A DNA stretch of 42,028 nucleotides from Nocardioides agariphilus (GTDB taxonomy: Bacteria > Actinomycetota > Actinomycetes > Propionibacteriales > Nocardioidaceae): NCBI RefSeq assembly GCF_015352445.1, contig NZ_JADKPO010000039.1:1-42028 (forward strand), in the 5' to 3' direction. This document shows positions 24,945 to 33,170 of the stretch, one piece after another. The stretch's first letter is position 1. Each line of letters opens with the position of its first letter. The translations under genes were made by a program, and so were the position numbers. A model generated the notes under the pieces. The model was not told where the DNA came from, made no database searches, and saw nothing but the letters and a program-made list of their open reading frames with translations.

Positions 24945-25802
24945 ACCGAGGTACGGCAGGATCAGCTCGTCCCAGAGTTCGGCGTGGCGGGAGCGGAAGA
25001 AGCCGTGATGGCCCATCTTGGGGACGTCGAGCTGGGCGGGGCTGTAGCGCTGGTGGACCTGGTCGGCGTTGACGAAGCGGCCGTGCAGGTCGGCGATGCT
25101 GGCCCGGCTCATCAGCTCGTCGTCGGTGAAGGACAGCACGGTCATGGGAGTCGTGACCGAGGCGAACCGCTCGGCGGCGCGGGGCACGTCGACGCCGAGG
25201 TAGTCCTCGTGCAGGCACCACCGGCCCCATTGCCGCATCACGCCGGCAGGGACGTTGTCGAGGATCCGCAGCGAGCGGCCCGGGTAGTAGCCCGCGATCC
25301 GAGTCGCGAGAGGGGCGATGCCCAGCCACAGCAGGGGAGCCCGCCACTTCACGGAGGGCGAGTTCAGGCGCCAGTACCCCGTGCCGGAGGCGACCGTGAG
25401 GATGCTGTCGAGGCGGCTGTGGTCGACGAACGGCACGGCCTGACCGCCGAGGCTGTGCCCGACGTAGCTCACCGGCAGGCCGTCAGCGGCGTCGAGCACC
25501 GCGTCGAGGGCGTCGGCCATGTCGCCGAACCACGTCAGTACGTCGCCCGTCTCGGCCTTCATGGCGGCCACCGACTCCATGCCACGCAGGTCGAAGGTCA
25601 GCGCGCGGTAGCCCTGCGCCGCCAGCCAGGTCGCGAACGCCGCGTAGTAGGCCGCCGGCGTCGCCATGGCCGGCGCGACAAGGACGGCGCCGACGGGGGC
25701 GCCGGTCGGCTCGAACCAGGTCGCCGACAGCTCGCGGCCGTCGCTGGCGAGCAGCGTCGTGGGGACCCGGCGTACGTCGTTATGACGGTCGTCATAGAGC
25801 AT
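24924..25802 (-). CDS. Alpha/beta hydrolase
   Basis: A 292-residue alpha/beta hydrolase. It has an N-terminal strand with HGxP-like region VLVAPAMATPAAYYAAF, the nucleophile elbow VGHSLGGQAVPF (Ser), a likely Asp in LSFTDDELM and a His in PKMGHHGFFR. These suggest an esterase/lipase-like enzyme of unknown substrate. No signal peptide. The final residues and stop codon come from a dispersed repeat. The ATG at 25802 follows a TAGTCT hexamer by 7 bases (leaderless pattern). That hexamer overlaps a 20-base palindrome probably bound by the divergent TetR-family protein, and a second palindrome lies just inside the coding start. Confidence 0.85.
   Translation of the reverse strand: MLYDDRHNDVRRVPTTLLASDGRELSATWFEPTGAPVGAVLVAPAMATPAAYYAAFATWLAAQGYRALTFDLRGMESVAAMKAETGDVLTWFGDMADALDAVLDAADGLPVSYVGHSLGGQAVPFVDHSRLDSILTVASGTGYWRLNSPSVKWRAPLLWLGIAPLATRIAGYYPGRSLRILDNVPAGVMRQWGRWCLHEDYLGVDVPRAAERFASVTTPMTVLSFTDDELMSRASIADLHGRFVNADQVHQRYSPAQLDVPKMGHHGFFRSRHAELWDELILPYLGGFEARR
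25781..25796. promoter_or_regulatory. Palindrome inside the hydrolase 5' end
   Basis: TATGAC-GGTC-GTCATA, 6-base perfect arms with a 4-base centre, located at codons 3-7 of the hydrolase. It shares TATGAC with the intergenic palindrome at 25812-25831, so it may be an auxiliary TetR site. Confidence 0.4.
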
Positions 25803-25811
25803 GGCGGGAAG

Positions 25812-25831
25812 ACTATGACAACTGTCTTAGT
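25812..25831. promoter_or_regulatory. Putative TetR operator between hydrolase and regulator
   Basis: A 20-base palindrome with 16 symmetric positions, of the form ACTAnGACAnnTGTCnTAGT. It covers the TAGTCT -10-like element of the hydrolase (25815-25810, minus) and lies 20 bases before the GTG of the TetR gene. Binding there would block both transcripts. Confidence 0.6.
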
Positions 25832-25850
25832 CATGGCAAGATGTCGCCTC

Positions 25851-26450
25851 GTGACGCCAGACACCCGCAGCGACCCCCGCGGCGACCCCCGCAGTGACAC
25901 CCGCCGGCGGATGATCGCCGGCGCCGCGGTGGCCATCGGCACCAAGGGCGTCGGCGCGATGAGCCTGCGCGACCTCGCCAAGGATGCCGGCGTACCTCTC
26001 GGCTCGACCTACCACCACTTCCCCGGAGGCAAGGCCCAGCTCGCCGAGGAGGCGGTGGGCTCGATCGGCCGCAAGGTGGCGCGACTGGTCGAGAGGGCCA
26101 AGGCCGACGGGATCGAGGCGGCGCTGGCGGCGTTCACCAGCGTCTGGCGCGAGCAGCTGACCGACACCGACTTCCGCACCGGCTGTCCCGTACTCGCCGT
26201 CGCGACCGGCGACGACGACGAGCTCAAGGAGCTGGCTCGCGGCATCTTCGCCTCGTGGCAGGAGCTGATGGTCGGCGGGCTGGTCGCCGACGGCGTTCCG
26301 GCCGAGCGCGCACCGGGCCTGGCCCGGATGATCATCTCCTCGCTCGAGGGGGCCGTCGCCGTGAGTCGCGCCGAGCGCTCCCTCGCACCGCTCGACCAGG
26401 TATCGGCAGAGCTCGTCACCCTGGTCCAGGCCGCTCGCGCGCGCAGGTAG
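25851..26450 (+). CDS. TetR/AcrR-family transcriptional regulator
   Basis: A 199-residue regulator. The N-terminal helix-turn-helix (about 14-60) reads IGTKGVGAMSLRDLAKDAGV and LGSTYHHFPGGKAQLAEEAV, followed by a C-terminal ligand domain of the LmrA/YxaF-like type (FRTGCPVLAVATGDDDELKE and FASWQELMVGGL). The GTG at 25851 is preferred: the in-frame ATG at 25815 lies inside the operator palindrome, and 25833 is just past it. It probably represses itself and the divergent hydrolase. A cysteine at TGCPV is conserved in this subfamily as I recall it. Ligand unknown. Confidence 0.88.
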   Translation: MTPDTRSDPRGDPRSDTRRRMIAGAAVAIGTKGVGAMSLRDLAKDAGVPLGSTYHHFPGGKAQLAEEAVGSIGRKVARLVERAKADGIEAALAAFTSVWREQLTDTDFRTGCPVLAVATGDDDELKELARGIFASWQELMVGGLVADGVPAERAPGLARMIISSLEGAVAVSRAERSLAPLDQVSAELVTLVQAARARR

Positions 26451-26607
26451 TCGCCATCCCTACCGGATTGGCCGAGGCGCGCTGGCCACCGGTAACTTAG
26501 GGGGACACGCGGGTGTGGTGCCGGTCACAAGCTGGGCCAGACCGCGACGCACACCACGACGGTCGGCGGAGACCCCGCAGCAGCCGGTGACGAGTGAGGA
26601 GTCGTAC

Positions 26608-27792
26608 GTGACCCCAGGAAATGACAGGTCAGGCGGTTTCGGCCCCGACCTGGCGGAGGTCTTCGGGCCCAGCCAGCACGATGGTGGACCCGAGCTCGTC
26701 CAGCTGCTGACGCCCGAGGGCGAGCGTGTCTCGCACCCCGAGTTCTCCTTCGGCGACGGCATGACGCCGGCCGAGGAAGCCGAGATGATCCGCGGCTTCT
26801 ACCGCGACATGGTGCTGACCCGTCGCATCGACACCGAGGCCACCGCGCTGCAGCGACACGGTGAGCTCGGCATCTGGGCCCAGCTGCTGGGACAGGAGGC
26901 CGCCCAGATCGGCGCCGGCCGCGCGCTGCGCCCGCAGGACTACGTCTTCCCCACCTACCGCGAGCACGGCGTCGCGTGGTGCCGCGGCGTCGACCCGATC
27001 GAGCTGCTCGGCCTCTACCGCGGGGTCGACCAGGGTGCATGGGACCCCGCGAAGTACAACTTCCACCTCTACACGATCGTCATCGGCGCGCAGACCCTGC
27101 ACGCGACCGGCTACGCGATGGGCATGCAGCGCGACGGGGCCGTCGGCACCGGCGACCCCGACCGCGACGCGGCCGTCATCGCCCACTTCGGCGACGGCGC
27201 CTCCTCGCAGGGCGACGTCAACGAGGCGTTCATCTTCGCCGCGTCCTACAACGCCCCGGTGGTCTTCTTCTGCCAGAACAACCAGTGGGCGATCTCGGAG
27301 CCGATCGAGCGGCAGTCGCGAATCCCGCTCTACCAAAGGGCTCTGGGCTTCGGCTTCCCCGGCGTGCGAGTCGATGGCAACGACGTGCTCGCGACCTACG
27401 CCGTCACCCAGGCCGCGCTGCAGCGGGCCCGCGACGGCCAGGGCCCGACGTTCGTGGAGGCCTACACCTACCGGATGGGCGCACACACCACGACCGACGA
27501 CCCGACGCGCTACCGCCTCTCCGACGACGTCGAGCGCTGGCGCCTGAAGTGCCCCATCGAGCGCACCAAGGCCTACCTCCAGCGCAACGGCCTGGCCGAC
27601 CAGGCCTTCTTCGACGACCTGTCCGCCGAGGCCGACGAGCTCGGCGCCCGGCTCCGCGAGGGGTGCAAGAACCTCGCCGACCCCTCGCCGCTGAGCATCT
27701 TCGACCACGTCTACGCCGAACAGACGCCCGAGCTGGAAGCCCAGCGCGAGGGCTTCGCGGCCTACCTCGACTCGTTCGAAGGGGCGCACTGA
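26608..27792 (+). CDS. 2-oxoacid dehydrogenase E1 component, alpha subunit (BCKDH/PDH type)
   Basis: A 394-residue thiamine-diphosphate enzyme subunit. The ThDP/Mg motif is HFGDGASSQGDVNEAF through QNNQWAIS; YVFPTYREHGVAWCRG and YTYRMGAHTTTDDPTRYR (phosphorylation-loop equivalent) are typical of alpha subunits. With the next two genes it forms the E1-E2 part of a branched-chain 2-oxoacid or pyruvate dehydrogenase complex. The GTG at 26608 has GAGGAG about 7 bases upstream and is preferred to GTG 26587 or 26515. A possible promoter (TTGGCC at 26468 and TAACTT at 26493, 19-base spacer) lies in the 157-base gap upstream. No E3 gene is adjacent. Confidence 0.92.
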   Translation: MTPGNDRSGGFGPDLAEVFGPSQHDGGPELVQLLTPEGERVSHPEFSFGDGMTPAEEAEMIRGFYRDMVLTRRIDTEATALQRHGELGIWAQLLGQEAAQIGAGRALRPQDYVFPTYREHGVAWCRGVDPIELLGLYRGVDQGAWDPAKYNFHLYTIVIGAQTLHATGYAMGMQRDGAVGTGDPDRDAAVIAHFGDGASSQGDVNEAFIFAASYNAPVVFFCQNNQWAISEPIERQSRIPLYQRALGFGFPGVRVDGNDVLATYAVTQAALQRARDGQGPTFVEAYTYRMGAHTTTDDPTRYRLSDDVERWRLKCPIERTKAYLQRNGLADQAFFDDLSAEADELGARLREGCKNLADPSPLSIFDHVYAEQTPELEAQREGFAAYLDSFEGAH

Positions 27793-27793
27793 A

Positions 27794-28771
27794 ATGACCA
27801 AGATCACGCTGGCCAAGGGCCTCAACATGGGCCTGCGCAAGGCGATGGAGGACGACCCCAAGGTCCTCATCATGGGCGAGGACGTCGGCAAGCTCGGCGG
27901 CGTCTTCCGCATCACCGACGGTCTCCAGAAGGACTTCGGCGAGGACCGTGTCATCGACTCGCCGCTGGCCGAGTCCGGCATCGTCGGCACCGCCGTCGGT
28001 CTTGCGCTGCGCGGCTACCGACCGGTGGTCGAGATCCAGTTCGACGGCTTCGTCTACCCGGCCTACGACCAGATCGTCTGCCAGGTGGCCAAGATGCGCT
28101 TCCGCTCGATGGGCAAGCTCGCCATGCCGATGGTCATCCGGATCCCCTTCGGTGGCGGCATCGGCGCGGTCGAGCACCACAGCGAGTCTCCGGAGGCTCA
28201 GTTCGCGCACACGCCGGGCCTCAAGGTCGTCGCCTGCTCCAACCCGATCGACGGCTACTGGATGATCCAGCAGGCCATCGCCTGCGACGACCCGGTCATC
28301 TTCTTGGAGCCCAAGCGCCAGTATCACGCCGACAAGGCCGACCTCGACGAGGACGCGGCCCCCGAGCCGCTCTTCAGGTCGCGTGTCGTACGCCGGGGCG
28401 GCGACGCGACGCTGCTCGCCTACGGCCCGACCGTCAAGACGGCCCTCAAGGCGGCCGAGGCCGCGTCCGGTGAGGGCCGGTCGCTGGAGGTCATCGACCT
28501 GCGCACCCTGAGCCCGCTCGACATGGCGCCGGTCTTCGAGTCCGTACGCCGCACGGGTCACGCGGTCGTCGTCCACGAGGCCCACGTCAACCTGGGTCTG
28601 GGCGCCGAGCTGGCCGCGCGGATCACCGAGGAGTGCTTCTTCTCCCTCGAGTCGCCGGTGCTGAGGGTCGGCGGGTTCGACACGCCGTACCCGCCGTCGC
28701 GGATCGAGGAGGAATGGCTCCCTGATCTCGACCGCGTGCTCGACGCCGTCGACCGCTCTCTCTCCTTCTGA
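27794..28771 (+). CDS. 2-oxoacid dehydrogenase E1 component, beta subunit
   Basis: A 325-residue transketolase-like beta subunit. Motifs are LIMGEDVGKLGGVFRIT, DSPLAESGIVGTAVGLAL, RSMGKLAMPMVIRIPFGGG, EHHSESPEAQFAHTPGL and RVGGFDTPYPPSRIEEEWLP. The ATG follows the alpha-subunit stop by one base (27792/27794), so the two subunits are made together as an alpha2beta2 E1. It decarboxylates the 2-oxoacid and passes the acyl group to the lipoyl arm of E2. Branched-chain oxoacids are the likely substrates; pyruvate is the alternative. A GGTCGAGCC-type repeat separates it from the E2 gene. Confidence 0.93.
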   Translation: MTKITLAKGLNMGLRKAMEDDPKVLIMGEDVGKLGGVFRITDGLQKDFGEDRVIDSPLAESGIVGTAVGLALRGYRPVVEIQFDGFVYPAYDQIVCQVAKMRFRSMGKLAMPMVIRIPFGGGIGAVEHHSESPEAQFAHTPGLKVVACSNPIDGYWMIQQAIACDDPVIFLEPKRQYHADKADLDEDAAPEPLFRSRVVRRGGDATLLAYGPTVKTALKAAEAASGEGRSLEVIDLRTLSPLDMAPVFESVRRTGHAVVVHEAHVNLGLGAELAARITEECFFSLESPVLRVGGFDTPYPPSRIEEEWLPDLDRVLDAVDRSLSF

Positions 28772-28777
28772 CCCTCG

Positions 28778-28800
28778 GTGGTCGAGCCTGTCGAGACCAC
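28778..28800. repeat. Dispersed GTCGAGCCTGTCGAGAC repeat, intergenic copy
   Basis: The 19-base core GGTCGAGCCTGTCGAGACC, here extended to 23 bases with GTGGTC/GACCAC ends that can pair. It fills half of the 47-base gap between the E1 beta and E2 genes. Two further copies lie inside the E2 gene. Confidence 0.88.
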
Positions 28801-28818
28801 GTTCCGCTAGGAGCCGCA

Positions 28819-30249
28819 ATGCCTGACTACAAGCTGCCCGACGTCGGCGAAGGCCTCACCGAGGCCGAGATCGTCACCTGGAAGGTGAAGGTCGGCGACG
28901 TCATCGCCATCAACGACATCGTCGTCGAGATCGAGACCGCCAAGTCGCTGGTCGAGCTGCCGAGCCCCTACGCCGGCACCGTCACCGCCCTGCTCGTCAA
29001 CGAGGGCGAGACGGTCGACGTCGGCACGCCCATCATCACCGTCGGTGACGCCGAGTCGGCGCCCGCCTCGTCGGCCGCGCCCGCCTCGTCGGTCGAGCCT
29101 GTCGAGACCATCGACCTGTCCAACCCCGCGGCCAGCGGCGGCGGCGAGGGCGAGAGCCTGGTCGGTCGCAACAAGGCCGAGCGGGAGGCCATGCGCCGTC
29201 CGCGCAAGGCGACATCGCCGGCCGCTGCCGCCGCCCAGCGCACCACCCACGAGCAGGTCGCTGCGTCCTTCGTCCCCGGTGATCCGGTGCGTCCCGAGGT
29301 CGTCGAGGCAGACGAGCCGGCCGTGCCGGCGTACACGCCCGAGGCGCCCGCTGCCTCCAACGGCGACGTGCGCGTCCTGGCCAAGCCGCCGGTGCGCAAG
29401 CTGGCCAAGGACCTCGGCGTCGACCTCACCTCGCTGGTGGGTTCGGGCGAGGGTGGCGTCGTGACGCGAGACGACGTGGAGTCTGCTCAAGGTTCGTCGG
29501 TCGAGCCTGTCGAGACCCGGACATCGACAAGCGCGATCGCCGGTGGTGGCGCACGCGAGCGGCGCGAGCCCATCAAGGGCGTGCGCAAGATGATGGGACA
29601 GGCGATGGTCGACTCGGCCTTCACCGCTCCCCACGTCACCGAGTGGGTGACGCTCGACGTCACGCGCACGATGGAGTTCGTCGAGCGCCTCAAGACCCGG
29701 CGCGAGTTCCGCGAGGTCAAGGTCTCGCCGCTGCTGGTCCTGGCCCGCGCCTGCATCCTGGCGATGCGGCGCACTCCCGAGATCAACTCGTGGTGGGACC
29801 AGGCGGCCCAGGAGGTCGTCTTCAAGAGCTACGTCAACCTCGGCATCGCCGCGGCGACCGCGCGCGGCCTGGTGGTGCCCAACGTCAAGGACGCCCAGGA
29901 CCTCTCGCTGCTCGAGCTCGCCGGCGCCCTCAACGCGCTGACAGCCACGGCTCGCGACGGCAAGACCCAGCCCGCCGACATGAGCGGCGGCACCTTCACG
30001 ATCACCAACGTGGGCGTGTTCGGGATCGACAGCGGCACGCCGATCATCAACCCCGGAGAGTCGGCGATCCTGGCCTTCGGAGCGGTGCGCAAGCAGCCGT
30101 GGGTCGTGGATGACGAGATCGTCGTGCGTCAGGTGACGACGCTCGCGCTGTCCTTCGACCATCGTCACGTCGACGGTGAGAAGGGCTCGCGGTTCCTCGC
30201 CGACGTCGCCGCCGTGATGGAGGACCCGGCCGCAGCCCTGCTGTTCTGA
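28819..30249 (+). CDS. Dihydrolipoamide acyltransferase (E2) of a 2-oxoacid dehydrogenase complex
   Basis: A 476-residue E2. The lipoyl domain spans about 1-76 with the lipoylated Lys42 in ETAKS. A long Ala/Ser/Glu linker follows, then the peripheral-subunit-binding domain at about 192-222 (LAKPPVRKLAKDLGVDLTSL), a second linker, and the acyltransferase core at about 245-476 with the catalytic motif DHRHVDG (His448, Asp452). It carries acyl groups from E1 to CoA. Both linkers contain an in-frame copy of the dispersed GGTCGAGCCTGTCGAGACC repeat, which encodes SVEPVET at about residues 91-97 and 227-233. The linkers tolerate such insertions. Usual single-lipoyl actinobacterial E2 length. GGAG about 9 bases before the ATG. 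Confidence 0.93.
   Translation: MPDYKLPDVGEGLTEAEIVTWKVKVGDVIAINDIVVEIETAKSLVELPSPYAGTVTALLVNEGETVDVGTPIITVGDAESAPASSAAPASSVEPVETIDLSNPAASGGGEGESLVGRNKAEREAMRRPRKATSPAAAAAQRTTHEQVAASFVPGDPVRPEVVEADEPAVPAYTPEAPAASNGDVRVLAKPPVRKLAKDLGVDLTSLVGSGEGGVVTRDDVESAQGSSVEPVETRTSTSAIAGGGARERREPIKGVRKMMGQAMVDSAFTAPHVTEWVTLDVTRTMEFVERLKTRREFREVKVSPLLVLARACILAMRRTPEINSWWDQAAQEVVFKSYVNLGIAAATARGLVVPNVKDAQDLSLLELAGALNALTATARDGKTQPADMSGGTFTITNVGVFGIDSGTPIINPGESAILAFGAVRKQPWVVDDEIVVRQVTTLALSFDHRHVDGEKGSRFLADVAAVMEDPAAALLF
29091..29109. repeat. Dispersed repeat copy inside E2, first linker
   Basis: Exact 19-base core GGTCGAGCCTGTCGAGACC, in frame, encoding VEPVET just after the lipoyl domain. Confidence 0.9.
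29499..29517. repeat. Dispersed repeat copy inside E2, second linker
   Basis: Exact 19-base core GGTCGAGCCTGTCGAGACC, in the same frame and orientation as the first linker copy, encoding VEPVET between the subunit-binding and catalytic domains. Confidence 0.9.
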
Positions 30250-30305
30250 AGTCCTGCTGCCCGGCTTACACCCCGCCGGTGGGCATCACCGCGAGTCGAC
30301 CCGTA

Positions 30306-31283
30306 TCAGCGCGCGTCCCACGCCGCGAGGAGCTCGGCCTCGCGCTCACGGGACATGCCGGTGCGCGGGGCATCGGGGTTCTCGCGGAGCCAGGTGAGGG
30401 TGTCGCGGGCGGTCTCGTCGAAAGGCCGCACGGTGAGTCCGGCGGCCGCCGAGAGGTCGAAGCGGTGGGTGAGCATCCCGTCGTACTCCGGTCGTGGCAG
30501 CCACATGGGCAGCGCGCCGTCGCCCGCCCAGGGCTCGACCTCCTGCTCGGCCAGGAACTCCTGTCCGGTCCACACGAGCTCGACGTCGGCGCCCACGCCG
30601 GCTCCTGTCTGCGCGAGTACCTCGCCCGCGGGCGTGGCCGGACCGATGCCGTCGTACACGCCGGTCGTGCCGTCCTCGACGCTGCGCACGATCCACTCGG
30701 CCAGGTCGCGGACGTCGATGAACTGCACCCGGGACTCCGGATCCGCCAGAGCCAGGACGCGGCCCCCCTCGGCGAGCCGCTCCGGCCAGTAGCCGTAGCG
30801 ACCCGTCGGGTCGCCGGGGCCGACGATCAGGCCCGGCCGCACCACCATCGAGCGGGCGGCTCCGGCCAGCACCGAACGCTCGCAGGAGACCTTCATCGGG
30901 CCGTATGCCTCCGGGTGCTCCTTCAGGTCGCGGTCCTCGTCGATCGCCTCGACCAGCGGGCCGTCGGTGCCCGGGTCCGGGGTGGCGTTGTCGGCGTACA
31001 CGTTGACCGTCGAGACGAACACCCAGTGGGCCGTGGGCCAGGCGGCAACTGCGGTGCGCACGTGCGACGGCGTACGGCTCACGTCGACCACCGCCTCGAA
31101 GTTCTCGGCGGCCAGCTCGGGAGGTACGTCGTCGGACCGGTCCCACGTGACGTGGCGGGCTCCCTCGGGTACGGCGCCGGACCGGCCCCGCGTCACGCAC
31201 GTGACGTCGTGCCCGCGGGCGACCGCGTCTGCCGCCACCGCCCGCGAGAGGAACACGCTGCCACCGAGCACCAGGATCCGCAT
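30306..31283 (-). CDS. NAD-dependent epimerase/dehydratase family protein
   Basis: A 325-residue extended short-chain dehydrogenase-like protein. The N-terminal nucleotide-binding motif is VLGGSVFLSRAVA (G-G-x-x-F-L, the atypical form seen in RNA-binding-protein/epimerase relatives). STVNVYAD and the Y-x3-K pair in AYGPMKVSCERSV follow, then FIDVRDLAEWIVRSVEDG. The substrate is unknown; the GGxxFLG-like variant is common in reductase or isomerase-like proteins of actinobacteria. The last residues are REREAELLAAWDAR. The gene converges on the E2 gene with a 56-base gap. Upstream lies a 0.4-kb repeat array with no gene. Confidence 0.85.
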   Translation of the reverse strand: MRILVLGGSVFLSRAVAADAVARGHDVTCVTRGRSGAVPEGARHVTWDRSDDVPPELAAENFEAVVDVSRTPSHVRTAVAAWPTAHWVFVSTVNVYADNATPDPGTDGPLVEAIDEDRDLKEHPEAYGPMKVSCERSVLAGAARSMVVRPGLIVGPGDPTGRYGYWPERLAEGGRVLALADPESRVQFIDVRDLAEWIVRSVEDGTTGVYDGIGPATPAGEVLAQTGAGVGADVELVWTGQEFLAEQEVEPWAGDGALPMWLPRPEYDGMLTHRFDLSAAAGLTVRPFDETARDTLTWLRENPDAPRTGMSREREAELLAAWDAR

Positions 31284-31360
31284 GGCCCTAGCCGACAGGC
31301 CCGCCTACCTCCGGAGCAAGCGATTCCGCTCAGAGCGGACCAGCGGGGGTCGTTGTTGTT

Positions 31361-31695
31361 GGTTGAGGAGGTTGCGCAGCAACCGTCTCGAAACCAGCGG
31401 GGGCTAGCGCGCCTTCCTCAACCAGCGGGGGTGGTTGTTGTTGGTTGAGGAGGTTGCGCAGCAACCGTCTCGAAACCAGCGGGGGCTAGGGCGCCTTCCT
31501 CAACCAGCGGGGGTGGTTGTTGTTGGTTGAGGAGGTTGCGCAGCAACCGTCTCGAAACCATGGTGGTCGGGGTGGTCTGGTTTCGAGACAGGCGCTAGCG
31601 CGCCTTCCTCAACCAGCGGGGGTGGTTGTTGGTTGAGGAGGTTGCGCAGCAACCGTCTCGAAACCATGGGGGGTAGCGCGCCTTCCTCAACCGGC
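31361..31695. repeat. Array of four GGTTGAGGAGGTTGCGCAGC repeats in a 417-base non-coding gap
   Basis: The 35-base word that begins GGTTGAGGAGGTTGCGCAGC and ends CTCGAAACC starts at 31361, 31443, 31525 and 31631, giving 82-, 82- and 106-base periods. Between copies are inverted segments CGCCTTCCTCAACCAGCGGG, so each unit can fold on itself. The gap 31284-31700 holds nothing else that I can see. The array is of the same family as that at 1-245 and lies between two minus-strand genes. Confidence 0.92.
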
Positions 31696-31700
31696 GCTGG

Positions 31701-33170
31701 TTACTCGAACCTCGGCGAGCGCTTGGCCAGCAGCCACGAGTCGAAGAGGTCGGACAGCTCGGTCCCGGTCTGCTTCTCCACCCAGGCGATGTAGTCGTCG
31801 CGGTCGCTGCTGCCGTCGGGGTCGGCGGCCGGCCAGTCACGCACCATCGCCCAGAACTTGTCGTCGCCGACCCGGCGACGGATCTGGTCCCACATCAGCG
31901 CCGGCCCGTAGTAGACCTGGATCTCGCCGAACGTCTTCGGGTCGTAGGTCGCCGGCGGACCGTTGACCCGCCGCGACTCCCGCTCCACCACTGCCGCCTG
32001 CTCCAGGAGCCGAGTCAGCGGATAGGCGTCCACCTGGGCCTGCCAGGTGAGCTGGAGGTACATCGCCATGCCCTCGTTCATCCAGAGGTCGCTCCAGTCG
32101 GACGGCGTGACCAGGTCGCCGTACCACTGGTGCACGATCTCGTGGAGGATCACGGCCTCGCTGGTCGTGTAGTCGCTGGTGCCCAGCGTGATCATCGTCT
32201 GGGTCTCCATGCCGCTTTGCGAGTCGACCAGCAAGATGCCGAGACTCGGGAACGGGTAGGGGCCGAGCTTCCCCTCGACCCAGGCCAGTGCGTCCTTGGT
32301 GGCGCGGAGGCTGTCGACGTAGGCCTTCGGGGTGCCGACCTTGGTCCAGTACGTCAGGGCGACACCGCTCGCGGAGGTGTCCTTGACGGCCTGGTAGTTG
32401 CCGAAGGCGACCGTGACGAGGTACGACGACGCCTTGCTGTCCAGGTGCCAGCTGGTGACCGTCTTGCCCTCGACGACCTCGCGGCTGGTGAGCTCACCGT
32501 TGGCGATCCCGGTCCACGGGGCTGGGACGGTGAGCACGAAGTCGTAGAACGCCTTGTCGGCGGGCTGGTCGTTGACGGCGTACCAGGTGTAGGCGCCATA
32601 GGGCTCCTGCATCGTCCAGGTAGACCCGTCGTCGCTGACCGTGAACCCCGTGGTGGTGAAGTCGCTGCGCGTCGTCGGTGCGGGGACCGGCTGCGGCCTG
32701 CCGGAGTAGTTGAGGGTCAGGACGTACTCGACGTCGGCGGCGAAGTCACCCTGCACCACGAGGTCCTTGCCGTCGTGGCTGAACTCGGCCTTCTCGCCGT
32801 CGATCTCGACGCGGGCGGCCTCGAGGTCCTGCGACAGGTCGAGCTGGACATGGTCGGACGTCTCGGTCGACCGGAAGCGCAGACTCTCGTGACCGGTGAG
32901 CCTGCGCGCCTTCGGCTCCCATGACAGGTCCAGCTGGTAGCTGAGTGCGTCGACCGACGGGTCGCCGGCGTCGGGGTAGACGCTGTCCTCGACCGGCTCG
33001 CTGCGTGCCGGATCGTCGGTGGCCGCCTGCGGGGTGGACGAGGAACCGGTCCCCTGCGCCGAGGGCGCGGGATCACCCTGGGGCGTCGACGAAGAGTCGC
33101 CACCGCACGCGGCGAGGGAGGCGGCGAGCACGAGCGCGGCGGCGATCGCCGCGACCCGCTGGGCTCTCAC
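31701..33170 (-). CDS. M1-family (gluzincin) metallopeptidase lipoprotein
   Basis: A 489-residue lipoprotein. The signal peptide ends in the lipobox SLAAC (Cys22), followed by a Ser/Pro-rich linker to about 70, an N-terminal beta domain like that of M1 aminopeptidases, and the zinc site HEIVH (about 343-347) with the third ligand Glu in LWMNEGMA 18 residues on. GMETQTMI is a variant of the GAMEN exopeptidase motif. The C-terminal helical domain of full-length M1 enzymes is short, so this is a compact surface form. The GTG at 33170 overlaps the ECF sigma factor stop (GTGA), so the peptidase is translated together with the sigma factor. Substrate unknown. Confidence 0.88.
   Translation of the reverse strand: MRAQRVAAIAAALVLAASLAACGGDSSSTPQGDPAPSAQGTGSSSTPQAATDDPARSEPVEDSVYPDAGDPSVDALSYQLDLSWEPKARRLTGHESLRFRSTETSDHVQLDLSQDLEAARVEIDGEKAEFSHDGKDLVVQGDFAADVEYVLTLNYSGRPQPVPAPTTRSDFTTTGFTVSDDGSTWTMQEPYGAYTWYAVNDQPADKAFYDFVLTVPAPWTGIANGELTSREVVEGKTVTSWHLDSKASSYLVTVAFGNYQAVKDTSASGVALTYWTKVGTPKAYVDSLRATKDALAWVEGKLGPYPFPSLGILLVDSQSGMETQTMITLGTSDYTTSEAVILHEIVHQWYGDLVTPSDWSDLWMNEGMAMYLQLTWQAQVDAYPLTRLLEQAAVVERESRRVNGPPATYDPKTFGEIQVYYGPALMWDQIRRRVGDDKFWAMVRDWPAADPDGSSDRDDYIAWVEKQTGTELSDLFDSWLLAKRSPRFE

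Noticed and set aside
25815-25850. Upstream ATG starts for the TetR gene (25815, 25833)
   Set aside because: 25815 lies inside the probable operator palindrome and 25833 directly after it; GTG 25851 leaves room for the promoter/operator.
31361-31695. CRISPR array between the epimerase and peptidase genes
   Set aside because: The sequence between copies is itself repeated and partly inverted; the words match the dispersed chromosomal repeat at 1-245.
32995-33015. SEPVED in the peptidase linker as a further copy of the VEPVET-encoding repeat
   Set aside because: The DNA does not match GGTCGAGCCTGTCGAGACC; the likeness is only in short protein composition.
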